64,000 nt of DNA from Roseiarcus sp963709655 (GTDB taxonomy: Bacteria > Pseudomonadota > Alphaproteobacteria > Rhizobiales > Beijerinckiaceae). This document shows, piece after piece, positions 42,014 through 51,656 of the stretch; position 1 is the stretch's first letter; every line of letters starts with the position of its first letter. The position numbers and the translations under genes were made by a program. The stretch lies in NCBI GenBank assembly GCA_963709655.1, contig CAVPXF010000053.1, forward strand, positions 868,001-932,000, given 5' to 3'. Below the pieces are notes generated by a model. It was not told where the DNA came from and made no database searches. It worked only from the letters and a program-made list of their open reading frames with translations.

Positions 42014-43711
42014 CTATATCTTGCCCTCGCGGCGCATCAGCCTCAGGACGGCGTTCAGCGTCGCCTTGAGCGACGCCATGACGATGTTCGGGTCCATGCC
42101 GACGCCGTGCAGCCCGCGGTCGTCGCCGTCGTGGATCTCGACATAGCTGGCGGCGGTCGCATTGGCGCCCCGGCCGACCGCGTGCTCCGAATAGTCGATG
42201 AACGAGAACTCGACTCCGAACGCCTTCTTCAACGCATCGACGAAGGCGTCGATCGGGCCGTTGCCCTCGCCCTCGATGGCGAAGGTCGTTCTGTCGGCCT
42301 TGCGCAGCGTGGCGACGAGCTCGCGGTTGTCGGGGCTGGTCGGGACCGTTTGCTGCTTTATGAGCGTGATCGGCGCGTCGTCGAGCAGGAAGGACTGGCG
42401 GAACAGCGCCCACAGCTCCGGCGAAGTCAGCTCCTTGCCCTCGACGTCCATCCGCTCCTGGGCGATCTTTGAGAACTCGATCTGCAGCGAGCGCGGCAGG
42501 TCGAGCCCGTAATCGGCCTTGAGGATATAGGCCATGCCGCCCTTGCCGGACTGGCTGTTGATGCGGATGACCGCTTCGTAGTCCCGGCCGACGTCCTTCG
42601 GGTCGATCGGCAGATAGGGTACGAGGAACAGCGGGTCGTTGCGCTTGGCCTGCGCCTCGAAACCCTTCTTGATCGCGTCCTGATGCGAGCCGGAGAACGC
42701 GGTGTAGACGAGTTCGCCCGCATAGGGGTGGCGCTGGTGCACCGGCAGCTGGTTGCAGTACTCGGCGATCTCCTTGACCCGGTTGACGTCGCGCAGGTCA
42801 AGCGCCGGATCGACGCCTTGGGTGAACAGGTTCAGCGCCATGGTGACGATGTCGACGTTGCCGGTGCGCTCTCCGTTGCCGAACAGGGTGCCTTCGACGC
42901 GGTCGGCGCCGGCCATGAGCGCGAGCTCCGCCGCCGCCACCGCCGTGCCGCGGTCGTTATGCGGGTGGACCGACAGGAGCACGCTGTCGCGATCGGAGAT
43001 GCGACGGCCAAACCACTCGAACTGGTCGGCGTAGGTGTTCGGCGTCGCCATCTCGACGGTGGCCGGCAGGTTGAGGATCAGCTTGTTGTCGCGCATCGGA
43101 CGGATCACGTCCTTGACCGCCTCGCAGATGTCGAGCGCGAACTCGAGCTCGGTGCCGGTAAAGCTCTCGGGCGAATATTCGAACTGAAAGGCGGTCTCCG
43201 GATAGGCGGCAGCCAGCGCCTTGACCTGCTTCGCCGCGGCGACCGCGATCTCGGTCACGCCCTTCCTGTCGGTGCGGAAGACGACCTCGCGCTGCAGGGT
43301 CGAGGTCGAGTTGTAGAAGTGGACGATGACGGCCTTCGCCCCCTTCACCGCTTCGAAAGTGCGCTCGATCAGCTCCGGCCGGCACTGGGTCAGCGCCTGG
43401 ATCGCGACGCCGTCGGGGATGAGGCCCCCCTCGATGATCGAGCGGACGAAATCGAAGTCGGTCTGCGAGGCCGAAGGAAAGGCGACCTCGATCTCCTTGA
43501 AGCCCATCTCGGCGAGCAGGCGGAACATGCGGTTCTTGCGCTCGACGCCCATGGGCTCGATGAGCGCCTGATTGCCGTCGCGCAGATCGACCGAGCACCA
43601 GATCGGCGCTGTGTCGATGACGCGCGAGGGCCACTGGCGATCGGGCAGGACGATCGGCTGGAAGGCGCGGTATTTGGAAACAGGCATTTTGGAATGAGGT
43701 ATGGCAGTCAT
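42014..43711 (-). CDS. leuA: 2-isopropylmalate synthase
   Basis: 565 aa, the long form common in Hyphomicrobiales. The catalytic domain has WCSVDLRDGNQALIEPM and the metal-binding HPHNDRGTAVAAAELA with GNGERTGNVD; the C-terminal regulatory domain, which senses leucine, follows from about residue 430. It condenses acetyl-CoA with 2-oxoisovalerate in the first step of leucine synthesis. The ATG at 43711 is chosen; a second ATG at 43687 has no better ribosome binding site. A possible attenuator lies upstream. Confidence 0.96.
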   Translation of the reverse strand: MTAIPHSKMPVSKYRAFQPIVLPDRQWPSRVIDTAPIWCSVDLRDGNQALIEPMGVERKNRMFRLLAEMGFKEIEVAFPSASQTDFDFVRSIIEGGLIPDGVAIQALTQCRPELIERTFEAVKGAKAVIVHFYNSTSTLQREVVFRTDRKGVTEIAVAAAKQVKALAAAYPETAFQFEYSPESFTGTELEFALDICEAVKDVIRPMRDNKLILNLPATVEMATPNTYADQFEWFGRRISDRDSVLLSVHPHNDRGTAVAAAELALMAGADRVEGTLFGNGERTGNVDIVTMALNLFTQGVDPALDLRDVNRVKEIAEYCNQLPVHQRHPYAGELVYTAFSGSHQDAIKKGFEAQAKRNDPLFLVPYLPIDPKDVGRDYEAVIRINSQSGKGGMAYILKADYGLDLPRSLQIEFSKIAQERMDVEGKELTSPELWALFRQSFLLDDAPITLIKQQTVPTSPDNRELVATLRKADRTTFAIEGEGNGPIDAFVDALKKAFGVEFSFIDYSEHAVGRGANATAASYVEIHDGDDRGLHGVGMDPNIVMASLKATLNAVLRLMRREGKI

Positions 43712-43731
43712 GACGAAGCCTGGAAGCTGCT

Positions 43732-43857
43732 GCGGCCCGGCGGAGACGCCGGCCGCAATTGACCCGATAAATTGTGGAATTCGAAGCGAAGAGGCGCGTC
43801 CCGGCGCTCTCAGAGCGCCGGGCAAATAAGTTGCAGGGTCGTCGGCTGCGTTCGCAT
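43732..43857 (-). promoter_or_regulatory. Candidate leader-peptide attenuator of leuA
   Basis: On the minus strand, a 15-codon frame starts at 43857 and reads MRTQPTTLQLICPAL, with three Leu and one Ile in the last eight residues. Its stop codon (43812-43810) lies inside a perfect hairpin with 11-bp arms (43800-43822, CCCGGCGCTCT / AGAGCGCCGGG). A second strong hairpin follows at 43732-43756, and leuA starts 20 bases later. This is the layout of ribosome-mediated attenuation; no strong T-run or ribosome binding site for the peptide is seen. Confidence 0.4.
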
Positions 43858-44169
43858 GCGCCGCTATCAATCAGAGACGGCCACAAAAATCAACCGCTTT
43901 CCTTGTCCCGGCCTGAGTCTGGGCTGGATTGCCGCAGGCGTCAGGGCGCGGAATGGCCGCCGCTTTTGAGCCGCGTCAATACGCGCTCGCTTAAAGCCGC
44001 TAAAGGCGGTCGATGACCTTGACCCGTCGCCGGCGGTTTGATGCAGCCGCGCGGCTGACATGTTAGGCTCAATGGACGGAAGCCGACGCTCGCCCCCCTA
44101 GGACCGCCACGCCAGGGGTCGAGGGCACACCGGCGTCCTCCAAGCGTCACGACAAAGAAAGGTATCGAG
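43858..44169. other. Divergent promoter region of leuA and the fucose-isomerase-like gene
   Basis: No gene is seen. TTGATTTTTGT on the minus strand near 43890 could be part of the leuA promoter. AAAGAAAGG just ahead of 44170 is the ribosome binding site of the plus-strand gene. Confidence 0.4.
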
Positions 44170-45798
44170 ATGGCTCCGCGCAAAAAAGTCCTGATGGCGG
44201 CGAGCGGCGATTTGCGCCAGAGCGCCAACGAAACCTGCTGGCCGGCGCAGGCGGCGATGGAGAAGCAGGTCGCCGCGGCGCTCGCGGCGTTCGACGTCGA
44301 GGTCGAGCGCGCCCACCCCTATGACCCCGCCCGCAAGCACGGCTTCATTGCGAGCCAGAAGGAAGGCCTCGAGATCTTCGCCAAGATCGACCCGGACACG
44401 CCGATCGTCGTGGCCGAGGCGGTCTGGCAGTACACCAATCACGTTCTTCCCGGCCTCATCGGCCACCGCGCCCCGATCCTGACCGTCGCCAACTGGTCCG
44501 GACAGTGGCCGGGCCTTGTCGGCATGCTGAACCTCAACGGTTCGCTGGCCAAGGCCGGCGTCTCCTACAGCACGCTGTGGAGCGAGACCTTCGCCGACGA
44601 TCTGTTCAAGAAGAAGCTGCACCAGTGGCTGCAGGTGGGACATCTGACCCACGACTTGTCGCACGTTCATCCCTTCGTTCCGGCCGCCGCGCCGGATCGG
44701 GCCCGCGCGGTCGCAAAGGATGTCGCCTCGGGCTTCCGCCGGCGACGGGCGATCATGGGCATCTTCGACGAGGGCTGCATGGGGATGTATAACGCCATCA
44801 TCCCCGACGAGCTCCTGTTTCCGATCGGCGTGTACAAGGAGCGGCTGTCGCAGTCGGCGCTCTACGCGGCCTCGCGCGAGGTTCCCGAGGCCGAGGCCCG
44901 CGCCGTCTACGACTGGCTGGTCGCCCGGGGCATGACGTTCCACTTCGGCAAGGATGCGGCGACCGAGCTGACCATCGACCAGGTTTTGGACCAGTGCCGC
45001 ATGTACATCGCCGCCGCCCGGATCGCCGACGCCTTTGGTTGCGACACGATCGGCATCCAGTACCAGCAGGGCCTGAAGGACCTGATGCCGGCCTCCGATC
45101 TCGCCGAGGGCATGCTCAACAACGACGACCGCCCGCCGGTGAAGACCCTTGATGGCCGGGTGATCCGCGAAGGCCAGGCGATCGTGCACTTCAACGAGGT
45201 TGACGAGTGCGCCGGGCTCGACGCCCTCTTCACCAACCGGGTCCATCGCGCCCTCGGCCAACCGGTCGAGACCACCCTGCACGACATTCGCTGGGGCGAC
45301 CCCGACCGCAGTGGGTCGACCAAGGATTACGTCTGGGTGTTCGAGATTTCTGGCGCGGCGCCGCCGGCCCATCACATCGGCGGCTGGGCGGGCACCGACA
45401 GCCTGCGTCAGCCGCCGATGTATTTCCGCCTCGGCGGCGGCACCGTGCGCGGCATCGCCAAGCCCGGCCCGATCGTCTGGTCGCGGGTCTTCGTCGAGTC
45501 CGGCCGGCTCAAGATGGATATCGGCCGCGCCCATGTGGTCGAGCTGCCGAAGGCGGAGACGGAGCGGCGCTGGAACGACACCACGCCACAATGGCCGATC
45601 ATGCACGCCGTGCTGCACGGCGTCTCTCGCGATCAGCTGATGGCCCGCCACAAGGCGAACCATATCCAGGTCGCCTACGCCAATTCGGACGCGGACGCCG
45701 ACCTCGGCATGGCGGCGAAGGCCGCGCTCGCAGCCGAACTCGGCCTCGAGGTCTCGCTCTGCGGCGCGAAGCCCGATGGAGAGCCGTTGCTTCCCTGA
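44170..45798 (+). CDS. L-fucose/L-arabinose isomerase-like protein
   Basis: 542 aa. The fold of fucose isomerases is visible in LTVANWSGQWPGLVGMLNLNG, GIFDEGCMGMYNAIIPDELL and the metal-site-like FHFGKD..., DTIGIQYQQGLKDL, and a C-terminal MHAVLHGVSRDQLMARHKANHIQVAYA that recalls the catalytic end. Family members interconvert aldoses and ketoses, but this branch is uncharacterised and the metal ligands cannot be verified by eye. Apparently a single-gene unit, divergent from leuA. Confidence 0.8.
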   Translation: MAPRKKVLMAASGDLRQSANETCWPAQAAMEKQVAAALAAFDVEVERAHPYDPARKHGFIASQKEGLEIFAKIDPDTPIVVAEAVWQYTNHVLPGLIGHRAPILTVANWSGQWPGLVGMLNLNGSLAKAGVSYSTLWSETFADDLFKKKLHQWLQVGHLTHDLSHVHPFVPAAAPDRARAVAKDVASGFRRRRAIMGIFDEGCMGMYNAIIPDELLFPIGVYKERLSQSALYAASREVPEAEARAVYDWLVARGMTFHFGKDAATELTIDQVLDQCRMYIAAARIADAFGCDTIGIQYQQGLKDLMPASDLAEGMLNNDDRPPVKTLDGRVIREGQAIVHFNEVDECAGLDALFTNRVHRALGQPVETTLHDIRWGDPDRSGSTKDYVWVFEISGAAPPAHHIGGWAGTDSLRQPPMYFRLGGGTVRGIAKPGPIVWSRVFVESGRLKMDIGRAHVVELPKAETERRWNDTTPQWPIMHAVLHGVSRDQLMARHKANHIQVAYANSDADADLGMAAKAALAAELGLEVSLCGAKPDGEPLLP

Positions 45799-46493
45799 GG
45801 TCCGCTTTTCAATTGGCGGCCGTTGCTGGCGCGCCCCCTCAGCCAGCCGTCGGCTGACGGAGGGACAAGCGGCGCCGGCGATTCAAGGCCATACGTTGCG
45901 CTCGAGCGGCCTGAACGCGCGGACGGCGTCCGGGCCAGCGTTCCCCTGGCGCGTCCTGTGAGCCGCGCCGCATCGCTGCGCGGCGGCCCGCGAGGCTGAG
46001 GCGCGCGAAGCCGACGGCTGGGCGACAATTTCTTGCTAAAGCGGCAATCGTGGCGTAAGGTGTTCTGTATAGCGGAAATAGAGCCAGCCCCGTGTCCGAC
46101 CCCGCCACCCCCACTCGAACCAATGTCCGCCGCGACCGTTCGCCCGCCGCGCGCAACGCGGCGCAGCGCGCGGAGGCCGAGATCGCTGCGCGCCTGGGAC
46201 TCGGGCTTCTGCGCCGCGAACGCGAGAAGCGTGGCGATCCAGGAGACGCAATGACGCGGCCAGCGATGCTGCTTGGGAGCCGTAAGCGGAACCGAATCGA
46301 AAAAGGCGCAACAACCGCTTGAAAAGGCTCAAAACGGAGTTGGAAATGGCGAGGCGCGCTCGGGACCAGCCGGAAGCCGCGGGCCGCTTCTCTCGCCGGC
46401 GAGCGGGTCGGCGACCCGGCCCGACCCCGCCTAGCCCCAAAAGTCCGCGGGTTGGGAGTTAAAATCGCGCAGCCAGCGCCGCCCGCGACCGCA
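45799..46493. other. Long intergenic stretch, at most a small uncertain gene
   Basis: About 700 bases between convergent genes. A GTG-started plus-strand frame at 46092-46322 (76 aa, starting MSDPATPTRTNVRRDRSP) is followed by a charged AAQRAEAEIAARLGLGLLRRERE stretch and looks more protein-like than its surroundings, but it has no ribosome binding site and no known family. Nothing else is seen. Confidence 0.35.
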
Positions 46494-48459
46494 TCATCCC
46501 GGCGCGGGCTCGACCTGCATGATCCGCTCGCCCATGTCGACCTGTTCGCCGACCGCTGAGACGAGGTCGCGGATCACACCCGCGAAGGGCGCGGTGAGGG
46601 CGTGCTCCATCTTCATCGCCTCGACCACGGCGAGCCGCTGACCGGCCTCGACCGTCTCACCTTCCACGACGAACAGCGCGGCGACACGGCCGTTCATCGG
46701 CGCCCGCACGCCCCCGTCGCCCTCGTCCGCGCCACCCGCCGACCGCTCGAGCGGATCGATCAGCTGGACATAGGCCTGCCGGCCGTCGGCGAAGGCGTAG
46801 ACCCCCTCGACGGTCTCGAAGAGCGTCGGCGGCGGGGAACCTTCGGATGCGAGCGCGGAACGCTGAGACGCCTCGAGCGCGTGGCCGCTCTCCTCGACGA
46901 CATGCAGGCGGGTCGGCTTGCTGTCGATCAGCACGTCGAGCCCGACATGCCGCGGGCCCATGAGTTCGAACGAATCGGCGATCCCCCAGGGATCGAAGGG
47001 CGAGGCCGGCGACGGCCGCGCGGCGTCGCGCTTATCGAGCAGCGTCCGCGCCGCGGCGAGCACGGCGCGCTCGTCTGGCGGATGGGGGGTCGCGCCGAGG
47101 CTTGCAAGGCGCTGATCGATGAAGCCGGTGTCGAACGCGCCGGCCGCGACCTCGGGGCTTCGCATCAGGGCGCGCAGGAAGGCGAGATTGGTCTTGGGCC
47201 CGACGACGACCGCCCGGTCGAGCGCGCGGTTCAGCGCGGCGAGCGCCTCGGCGCGCGTCGGCGCATGCACAATCAGCTTGGCGATCATCGCGTCGTAGAA
47301 GGGGGTTACGCTATCGCCGCCCTCGACGCCCGTATCGACGCGCACGCCGCCCTGCCCCGCCTCCTCGCCGAGACTCATGGCCAGGATCAGGCCGGGCGAC
47401 GGCAGGAAATTGTGCTCCGGGTCCTCGGCGTAAATCCGCGCCTCGATCGCCGCGCCTGTGCGTGCGATCGCCTGCTGCTGCAACGGCAGCGGCTCGCCAG
47501 CGGCGACCCGGAACTGCCATTCGACGAGATCGAGGCCGGTCACCGCCTCGGTGACTGGATGTTCGACCTGAAGCCGGGTGTTCATCTCGAGGAAGTAGAA
47601 GTCGTTCGGCCCGAGGCCGTGCGAGGCGTCAGCGATGAATTCGACCGTGCCCGCTCCCTGGTAGCCCGAAGCCAGCGCCGCGTCGGTCGCCGCTTTCGCC
47701 ATCGCCGCGCGCGTCGCGTCCGGCAATCCCGGCGAAGGGCATTCCTCGATCACCTTCTGGTGGCGCCGCTGCAGCGAGCAGTCGCGCTCGAACAGGTGGA
47801 CGCAGTTGCCATGGACGTCGGCGAACACCTGCATTTCGATGTGACGTGGCGATGCGACGAACCTTCTCGATCAGCACCCGTCCGTCGCCGAAGGCGGCTT
47901 GCGCCTCGCGGCTCGCGCTCTCGAGCGCCGCCTCGAAATCGACATGCGCGTCGACCCTGCGCATGCCGCGGCCGCCGCCGCCGGCGATCGCCTTGATCAG
48001 GACCGGATAGCCGATCTCGTAGGCCTTCTCGCGCAGGAACTTCGGGGCCTGGTTGTCGCCGTGGTAACCTGGGACGACCGGAACCCCGGCTTTCTGCATC
48101 AGCGCCTTAGCGGAATTCTTGAGCCCCATGGCGCGCATCGCCGCCGGCGGCGGCCCGACGAAGACGACGCCGGCCGCGGCGCAGGCGTCGGCGAATTCCG
48201 CGTTCTCCGACAGAAAGCCGTAGCCCGGATGCAGGCACTCCGCCCCGATCCGCCGTGCCAGCGCGACGATCGCCGGGCCGTCGAGATAGCCGCTGGCGCC
48301 CTCCCCAATCTCGAAGGCCTCGTCGGCCAAGCGCGTGCACAAGGCGCCGCGATCGGCCGGCGTATGCAGGACGATCGGCTTGATCCCCAGGCGCCGGGCG
48401 GTGCGGATGATCCGGCAGGCGATCTCGCCGCGGTTGGCGATCAGGACGTTTGCGAACAT
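46494..48459 (-). CDS. mccA: Methylcrotonyl-CoA carboxylase biotin-carrying alpha subunit, frameshifted
   Basis: About 654 aa after correction, the normal length. The biotin carboxylase part starts VLIANRGEIACRIIRTARRLG and has AIAGGGGRGM (ATP site) and EMNTRLQVEHPVTE; the C-terminal biotin site is VEAMKMEHAL. After RVLIEK, the frame breaks at the CC run at 47862-47863 (GG on the coding strand); removing one base restores FVASPRHIEMQVFADVHGN. Without this the gene appears as two overlapping pieces. It carboxylates biotin for the leucine-degradation step performed with MccB, whose gene is 4.1 kb upstream on the same strand rather than adjacent. Confidence 0.88.
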
Positions 48460-48678
48460 GGGTGGCCTCCCGAGCGGATCTGTCTATCGAACGGCCGTCG
48501 GCATGGCGAGGCGCTTGAGGGCATTGGGCATGATCTAGCCGCAAAATCTCATTATGCAGCCCGCCTGGGGAATTGGGCAGGGGGTCGCCCTTATCTTGAA
48601 CGGCCGATGGTGGGTCGTCCGGCGACCGTCACACGCCTGAGCCAAAGGCAGCGGAGGATCGCCCGCCGACGAAGGACG
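48460..48678. promoter_or_regulatory. Divergent upstream region of mccA and patatin gene
   Basis: About 220 bases that should hold promoters in both directions. No clear -35/-10 pair or operator is seen. Confidence 0.3.
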
Positions 48679-50001
48679 ATGCCGGCCATGAATCTGTTTC
48701 AAAAGGCGCTCGCTACGTTCCGCAATGCGACCCGCGGGCGCTTTGCGCCGGAACCGGCCGAGGACACTCGAGCGCTTCCGGTCGCACTCGGATCCACCAC
48801 TGAACCGCCGCCTGTGGAGCCTCGCCAGAATGACATTCGCTCCTCGAGCGAGGCGCGAACGGATTTGAAATCCCCTGCTGACGGGCCGCCGGAAGCATTC
48901 GCGACCGTTCCCGGCGAAGTCGAGCCCGAGGCCAAGGCGGTCGATCAGAGCCTCCTCCCGGCCGGCGTTCCCGCCGCGCCTCCCAAGCCAGCGGTTGCGG
49001 AAGCGATCAAGCCTGACGACGGAATCGCGCGGCGAAAGCCGGCACGCCTCCGTCTCGCCAGGCGCCCCGCGCCCTGGCCGCCGGAGACGCTCAGTCTCGC
49101 GCTGCAGGGCGGAGGATCGTTCGGCGCATTCACCTGGGGTGTTCTCGACCGGTTGCTGGAGGAAGCCCAGATCGACTTCGACGCAGTCAGCGGCTCAAGC
49201 GCCGGAGCGGTCAACGCCGTCCTCCTCGCGTCCGGGATGATCGACGGGGGACGCGAGGGCGCCCGGGAGCGTCTCAACCGGTTCTGGAAGCGGGTAAGCC
49301 AGGCCGCCGCGCTGGTTCCCATCGCCTCGCCGCTCGGCGCCGGCCTCGAACTGATCATGCGGATGATGTCTCCCTATCAGTTCAACCCGTTCAACGTGAA
49401 TCCGCTGCGCGAGGCGCTCACCGCGGAAGTGGATTTCGAACGCCTTCGGGAACGGTCGAAGATCAAGCTCTTGCTCGGCGCAACCCGCGTTCGCGACGGC
49501 AGTCTGCGGATCCTGACCAACAAGGAATTGACGGTCGACGCCGTGCTCGCATCGGCCTGTCTGCCTCTTCTGAACCATGCGATCGAACTCGACGGGGAGC
49601 CCTACTGGGACGGCGGCTACGCCGCAAACCCACCGCTCATACCGCTGGTTCGCGCATCCAATTCGTCGCACATCATGATCGTGCAGGTAACGCCGAACAT
49701 GTCGGACCGGCTGCCAAGGACGACGGGCGAAATTGCAGCCCGCATCGAGCAGATCCAGTTCAACGCTACCCTCAATAGCGAACTGGAGGCGTTGAAATAC
49801 GGCAAGATCCTCGGGGCGGCGGACAAGCTTCGGCAGCTGCGCATCGGCCGCATCTCGGCTGACGACCATTTGGAGGGATTCGGCGCCGAAAGCGCCGCCA
49901 ACTTGAGATGGGACTTTCTGGAACGCCTGCGGCTCGGCGGACGCGCAGCCGCTGAAGCCTGGTTGAATCAGGACATTCCAGCGTTGCGGCGGCCCGCGTG
50001 A
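48679..50001 (+). CDS. Patatin-like phospholipase family protein
   Basis: About 440 aa. A Pro/Ala/Glu-rich N-terminal region of about 130 residues looks disordered. The patatin domain starts at LSLALQGGGSFGAFTWGVLDRLL (oxyanion-hole GGGSFG), has the nucleophile elbow GSSAG, and the catalytic Asp in DGGYAANPPLIPL. Such Ser/Asp hydrolases act on phospholipids or storage polymers; some alphaproteobacterial members are linked to polyhydroxybutyrate granules. GAAGGA stands directly ahead of the ATG; a second ATG is 9 bases on. Confidence 0.9.
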   Translation: MPAMNLFQKALATFRNATRGRFAPEPAEDTRALPVALGSTTEPPPVEPRQNDIRSSSEARTDLKSPADGPPEAFATVPGEVEPEAKAVDQSLLPAGVPAAPPKPAVAEAIKPDDGIARRKPARLRLARRPAPWPPETLSLALQGGGSFGAFTWGVLDRLLEEAQIDFDAVSGSSAGAVNAVLLASGMIDGGREGARERLNRFWKRVSQAAALVPIASPLGAGLELIMRMMSPYQFNPFNVNPLREALTAEVDFERLRERSKIKLLLGATRVRDGSLRILTNKELTVDAVLASACLPLLNHAIELDGEPYWDGGYAANPPLIPLVRASNSSHIMIVQVTPNMSDRLPRTTGEIAARIEQIQFNATLNSELEALKYGKILGAADKLRQLRIGRISADDHLEGFGAESAANLRWDFLERLRLGGRAAAEAWLNQDIPALRRPA

Positions 50002-50112
50002 TCGCGATTGCGCGTGCAATTTGACGCAGGTCATTGTGTAGCGCTTCCGGCTCGCGTCTCCTGGGGCCAATCTCCACGACGCGACATGCGTCGGCAAATC
50101 GAGGGTAAGGAC

Positions 50113-50595
50113 ATGAGGATTCTGGGACTGCTTTCATTCACCGCCGCGTTGACGCTTCTCGCCATGTCGCAAGCGCCTGCTCAGGGCACGGTGCAGGTCG
50201 GCAAGCTGTCGTGTGACGTATCGGCTGGCGTTGGCATGATCCTCATGCAGAAGCAGACGATGCATTGTCTCTATACGCCGACCAACGGCGGCGCGCCGGA
50301 GCCCTACTTCGGGCGTATCGACGAATTCGGCGTCGCGCTCGGGACCGTCGGCCAGGGACATCTGATCTGGGGCGTGATTGCGCCGGCCACAGGCGTCCCG
50401 CACGGCGCCCTGTCTGGAACGTACGTCGGCGCCGGGGCCGAGGCGAGCGCAGGCGCCGGCGTCGGAGCGAACATTCTCGTCGGCGGGACCGGGCGCGCAT
50501 TTTCGCTGCAACCGGTCTCGGTCGAGGGCCAAGTCGGCCTGAACGTCGCAGGCGGCGTGACCACTGTGACGCTGCTGCCGCCGCCGCCCCAGTGA
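50113..50595 (+). CDS. DUF992 domain secreted protein
   Basis: About 160 aa. Signal peptide (MRILGLLSFTAALTLLAMSQAPAQ), then VQVGKLSCDVSAGVGMIL...MHCLYTP, the opening of DUF992 proteins with their two Cys, and later EFGVALGTVGQGHLIWGVIAP. Small, secreted or periplasmic, function unknown and nearly restricted to Hyphomicrobiales. AAGG stands ahead of the ATG. It follows the patatin gene by 110 bases. Confidence 0.87.
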   Translation: MRILGLLSFTAALTLLAMSQAPAQGTVQVGKLSCDVSAGVGMILMQKQTMHCLYTPTNGGAPEPYFGRIDEFGVALGTVGQGHLIWGVIAPATGVPHGALSGTYVGAGAEASAGAGVGANILVGGTGRAFSLQPVSVEGQVGLNVAGGVTTVTLLPPPPQ

Positions 50596-50808
50596 ATCCT
50601 CCAAAGCCGCCAGCCGATCGACCGATCCGGGGCATGAATCCCGTGGCTGCCTTTTTTCAGAATGACTCTCGCCTCCGCCGGCTTGGCGGAGGACAACGAA
50701 TGGCGCTTGTCGAATGAGGCAAAGTCGGGCAATTGTCGATCTGGCGGAAGCCTGTCCGCGGCGGCGGGCCGCGGAATTCGCTGTAGTCCGGTCACCGGAG
50801 GCATCCCG

Positions 50809-51117
50809 ATGAACAGCAACGACGACGCTGAGAACGTATCGCCCATCGAGCCGCGGTCCGGCGCGGCAAAGCGTGCCCAGGATGCGTTGGGCGCAGCACG
50901 GGATCTCGTCGCTGGAGCCGACCTAGATCAGCTGCGGAAAAAAGCGGCTGACGCGGCCGCGGCCGTTTACCACGAGGGCCGGAACCTCGTTTCCAACAGT
51001 CCGGACTTAGCCAAGGCCAAGGACGAACTGCGGGACTCCATTCGCCAGAACCCGCTCGCCGCGATCGGGATCGCATTCACCGCCGGCCTCTTGCTGGCGC
51101 TGCTGACCCGCGGCTAG
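50809..51117 (+). CDS. YqjD/ElaB-like (DUF883-type) membrane-anchored protein
   Basis: About 102 aa. A soluble charged helix region (KRAQDALGAARDLVAGADLDQLRKKAAD...) is followed by a C-terminal membrane anchor NPLAAIGIAFTAGLLLALLTRG, the GxxxG-like tail of the YqjD/ElaB family. In E. coli YqjD binds ribosomes at the membrane in stationary phase. GGAGG is 7 bases ahead of the ATG. The next gene starts 5 bases later and is YqjE-like, the same pairing as in E. coli yqjDE. Confidence 0.8.
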   Translation: MNSNDDAENVSPIEPRSGAAKRAQDALGAARDLVAGADLDQLRKKAADAAAAVYHEGRNLVSNSPDLAKAKDELRDSIRQNPLAAIGIAFTAGLLLALLTRG

Positions 51118-51122
51118 CGTGC

Positions 51123-51521
51123 ATGACAAACGAGATTGTCGAGCTTGTCCGGCGGGAGGCCACGGCGGCAGCGCGCCGCGCCGTTACGCCTATAGCGTAC
51201 GCTGCGGTCGCAGCTGTCTTTGCGCTTTTCGCCATCGCCGGACTGTTTACCGCTTTCTTCTTCTGGCTCGCCCCGGACTACGGGTGGATCGAAGCCGCGC
51301 TGATCTGTACAGGCGTGGCTTTGGTCCTTGCCGTCATCGCCGTTCTTCCGCTCCTCTTCAAACGGAAGAAACCGCCGCGTCCGCCAACCGATGGCGTGTT
51401 GCCGCAGTTGGTCGCGCTCATGGCCAGGTCCACGCCGACTCCCGGGCCGCGGCAACTGATTGTCACGGCGGCCGTCATTGGGGTCGCTTTGCTGCTGTCG
51501 GCGCGAGACGGCAAGAAGTGA
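51123..51521 (+). CDS. YqjE/phage-holin-superfamily-like membrane protein
   Basis: 132 aa. An amphipathic start (MTNEIVELVRREATAAARRAV) precedes two membrane helices (about 25-48 and 57-78), and a third hydrophobic segment lies near the C-terminus (LIVTAAVIGVALLLSA). Length and layout resemble YqjE and the putative holin superfamily III proteins. It lies 5 bases behind the YqjD-like gene and so forms an operon with it. Convergent with the Mrr-type gene. Confidence 0.72.
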   Translation: MTNEIVELVRREATAAARRAVTPIAYAAVAAVFALFAIAGLFTAFFFWLAPDYGWIEAALICTGVALVLAVIAVLPLLFKRKKPPRPPTDGVLPQLVALMARSTPTPGPRQLIVTAAVIGVALLLSARDGKK

Positions 51522-51656
51522 CAGCTCGCATAAGTGGGCTTTGGTCGCGAGCGAGCAGCCGGCCGGGATGCTCCGACGGGTTTCACCCATCTGAGAAACA
51601 TGGCGTCGGCTTGCCGGTTTGCGTGAGTCCGGCGCGCGCTCGGCCGAGGCGCGCCA

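Noticed and set aside
46092..46322. 76-residue frame as a firm gene
   Set aside because: Somewhat protein-like, but GTG start without ribosome binding site and no recognised family; kept only as a note in the intergenic entry.
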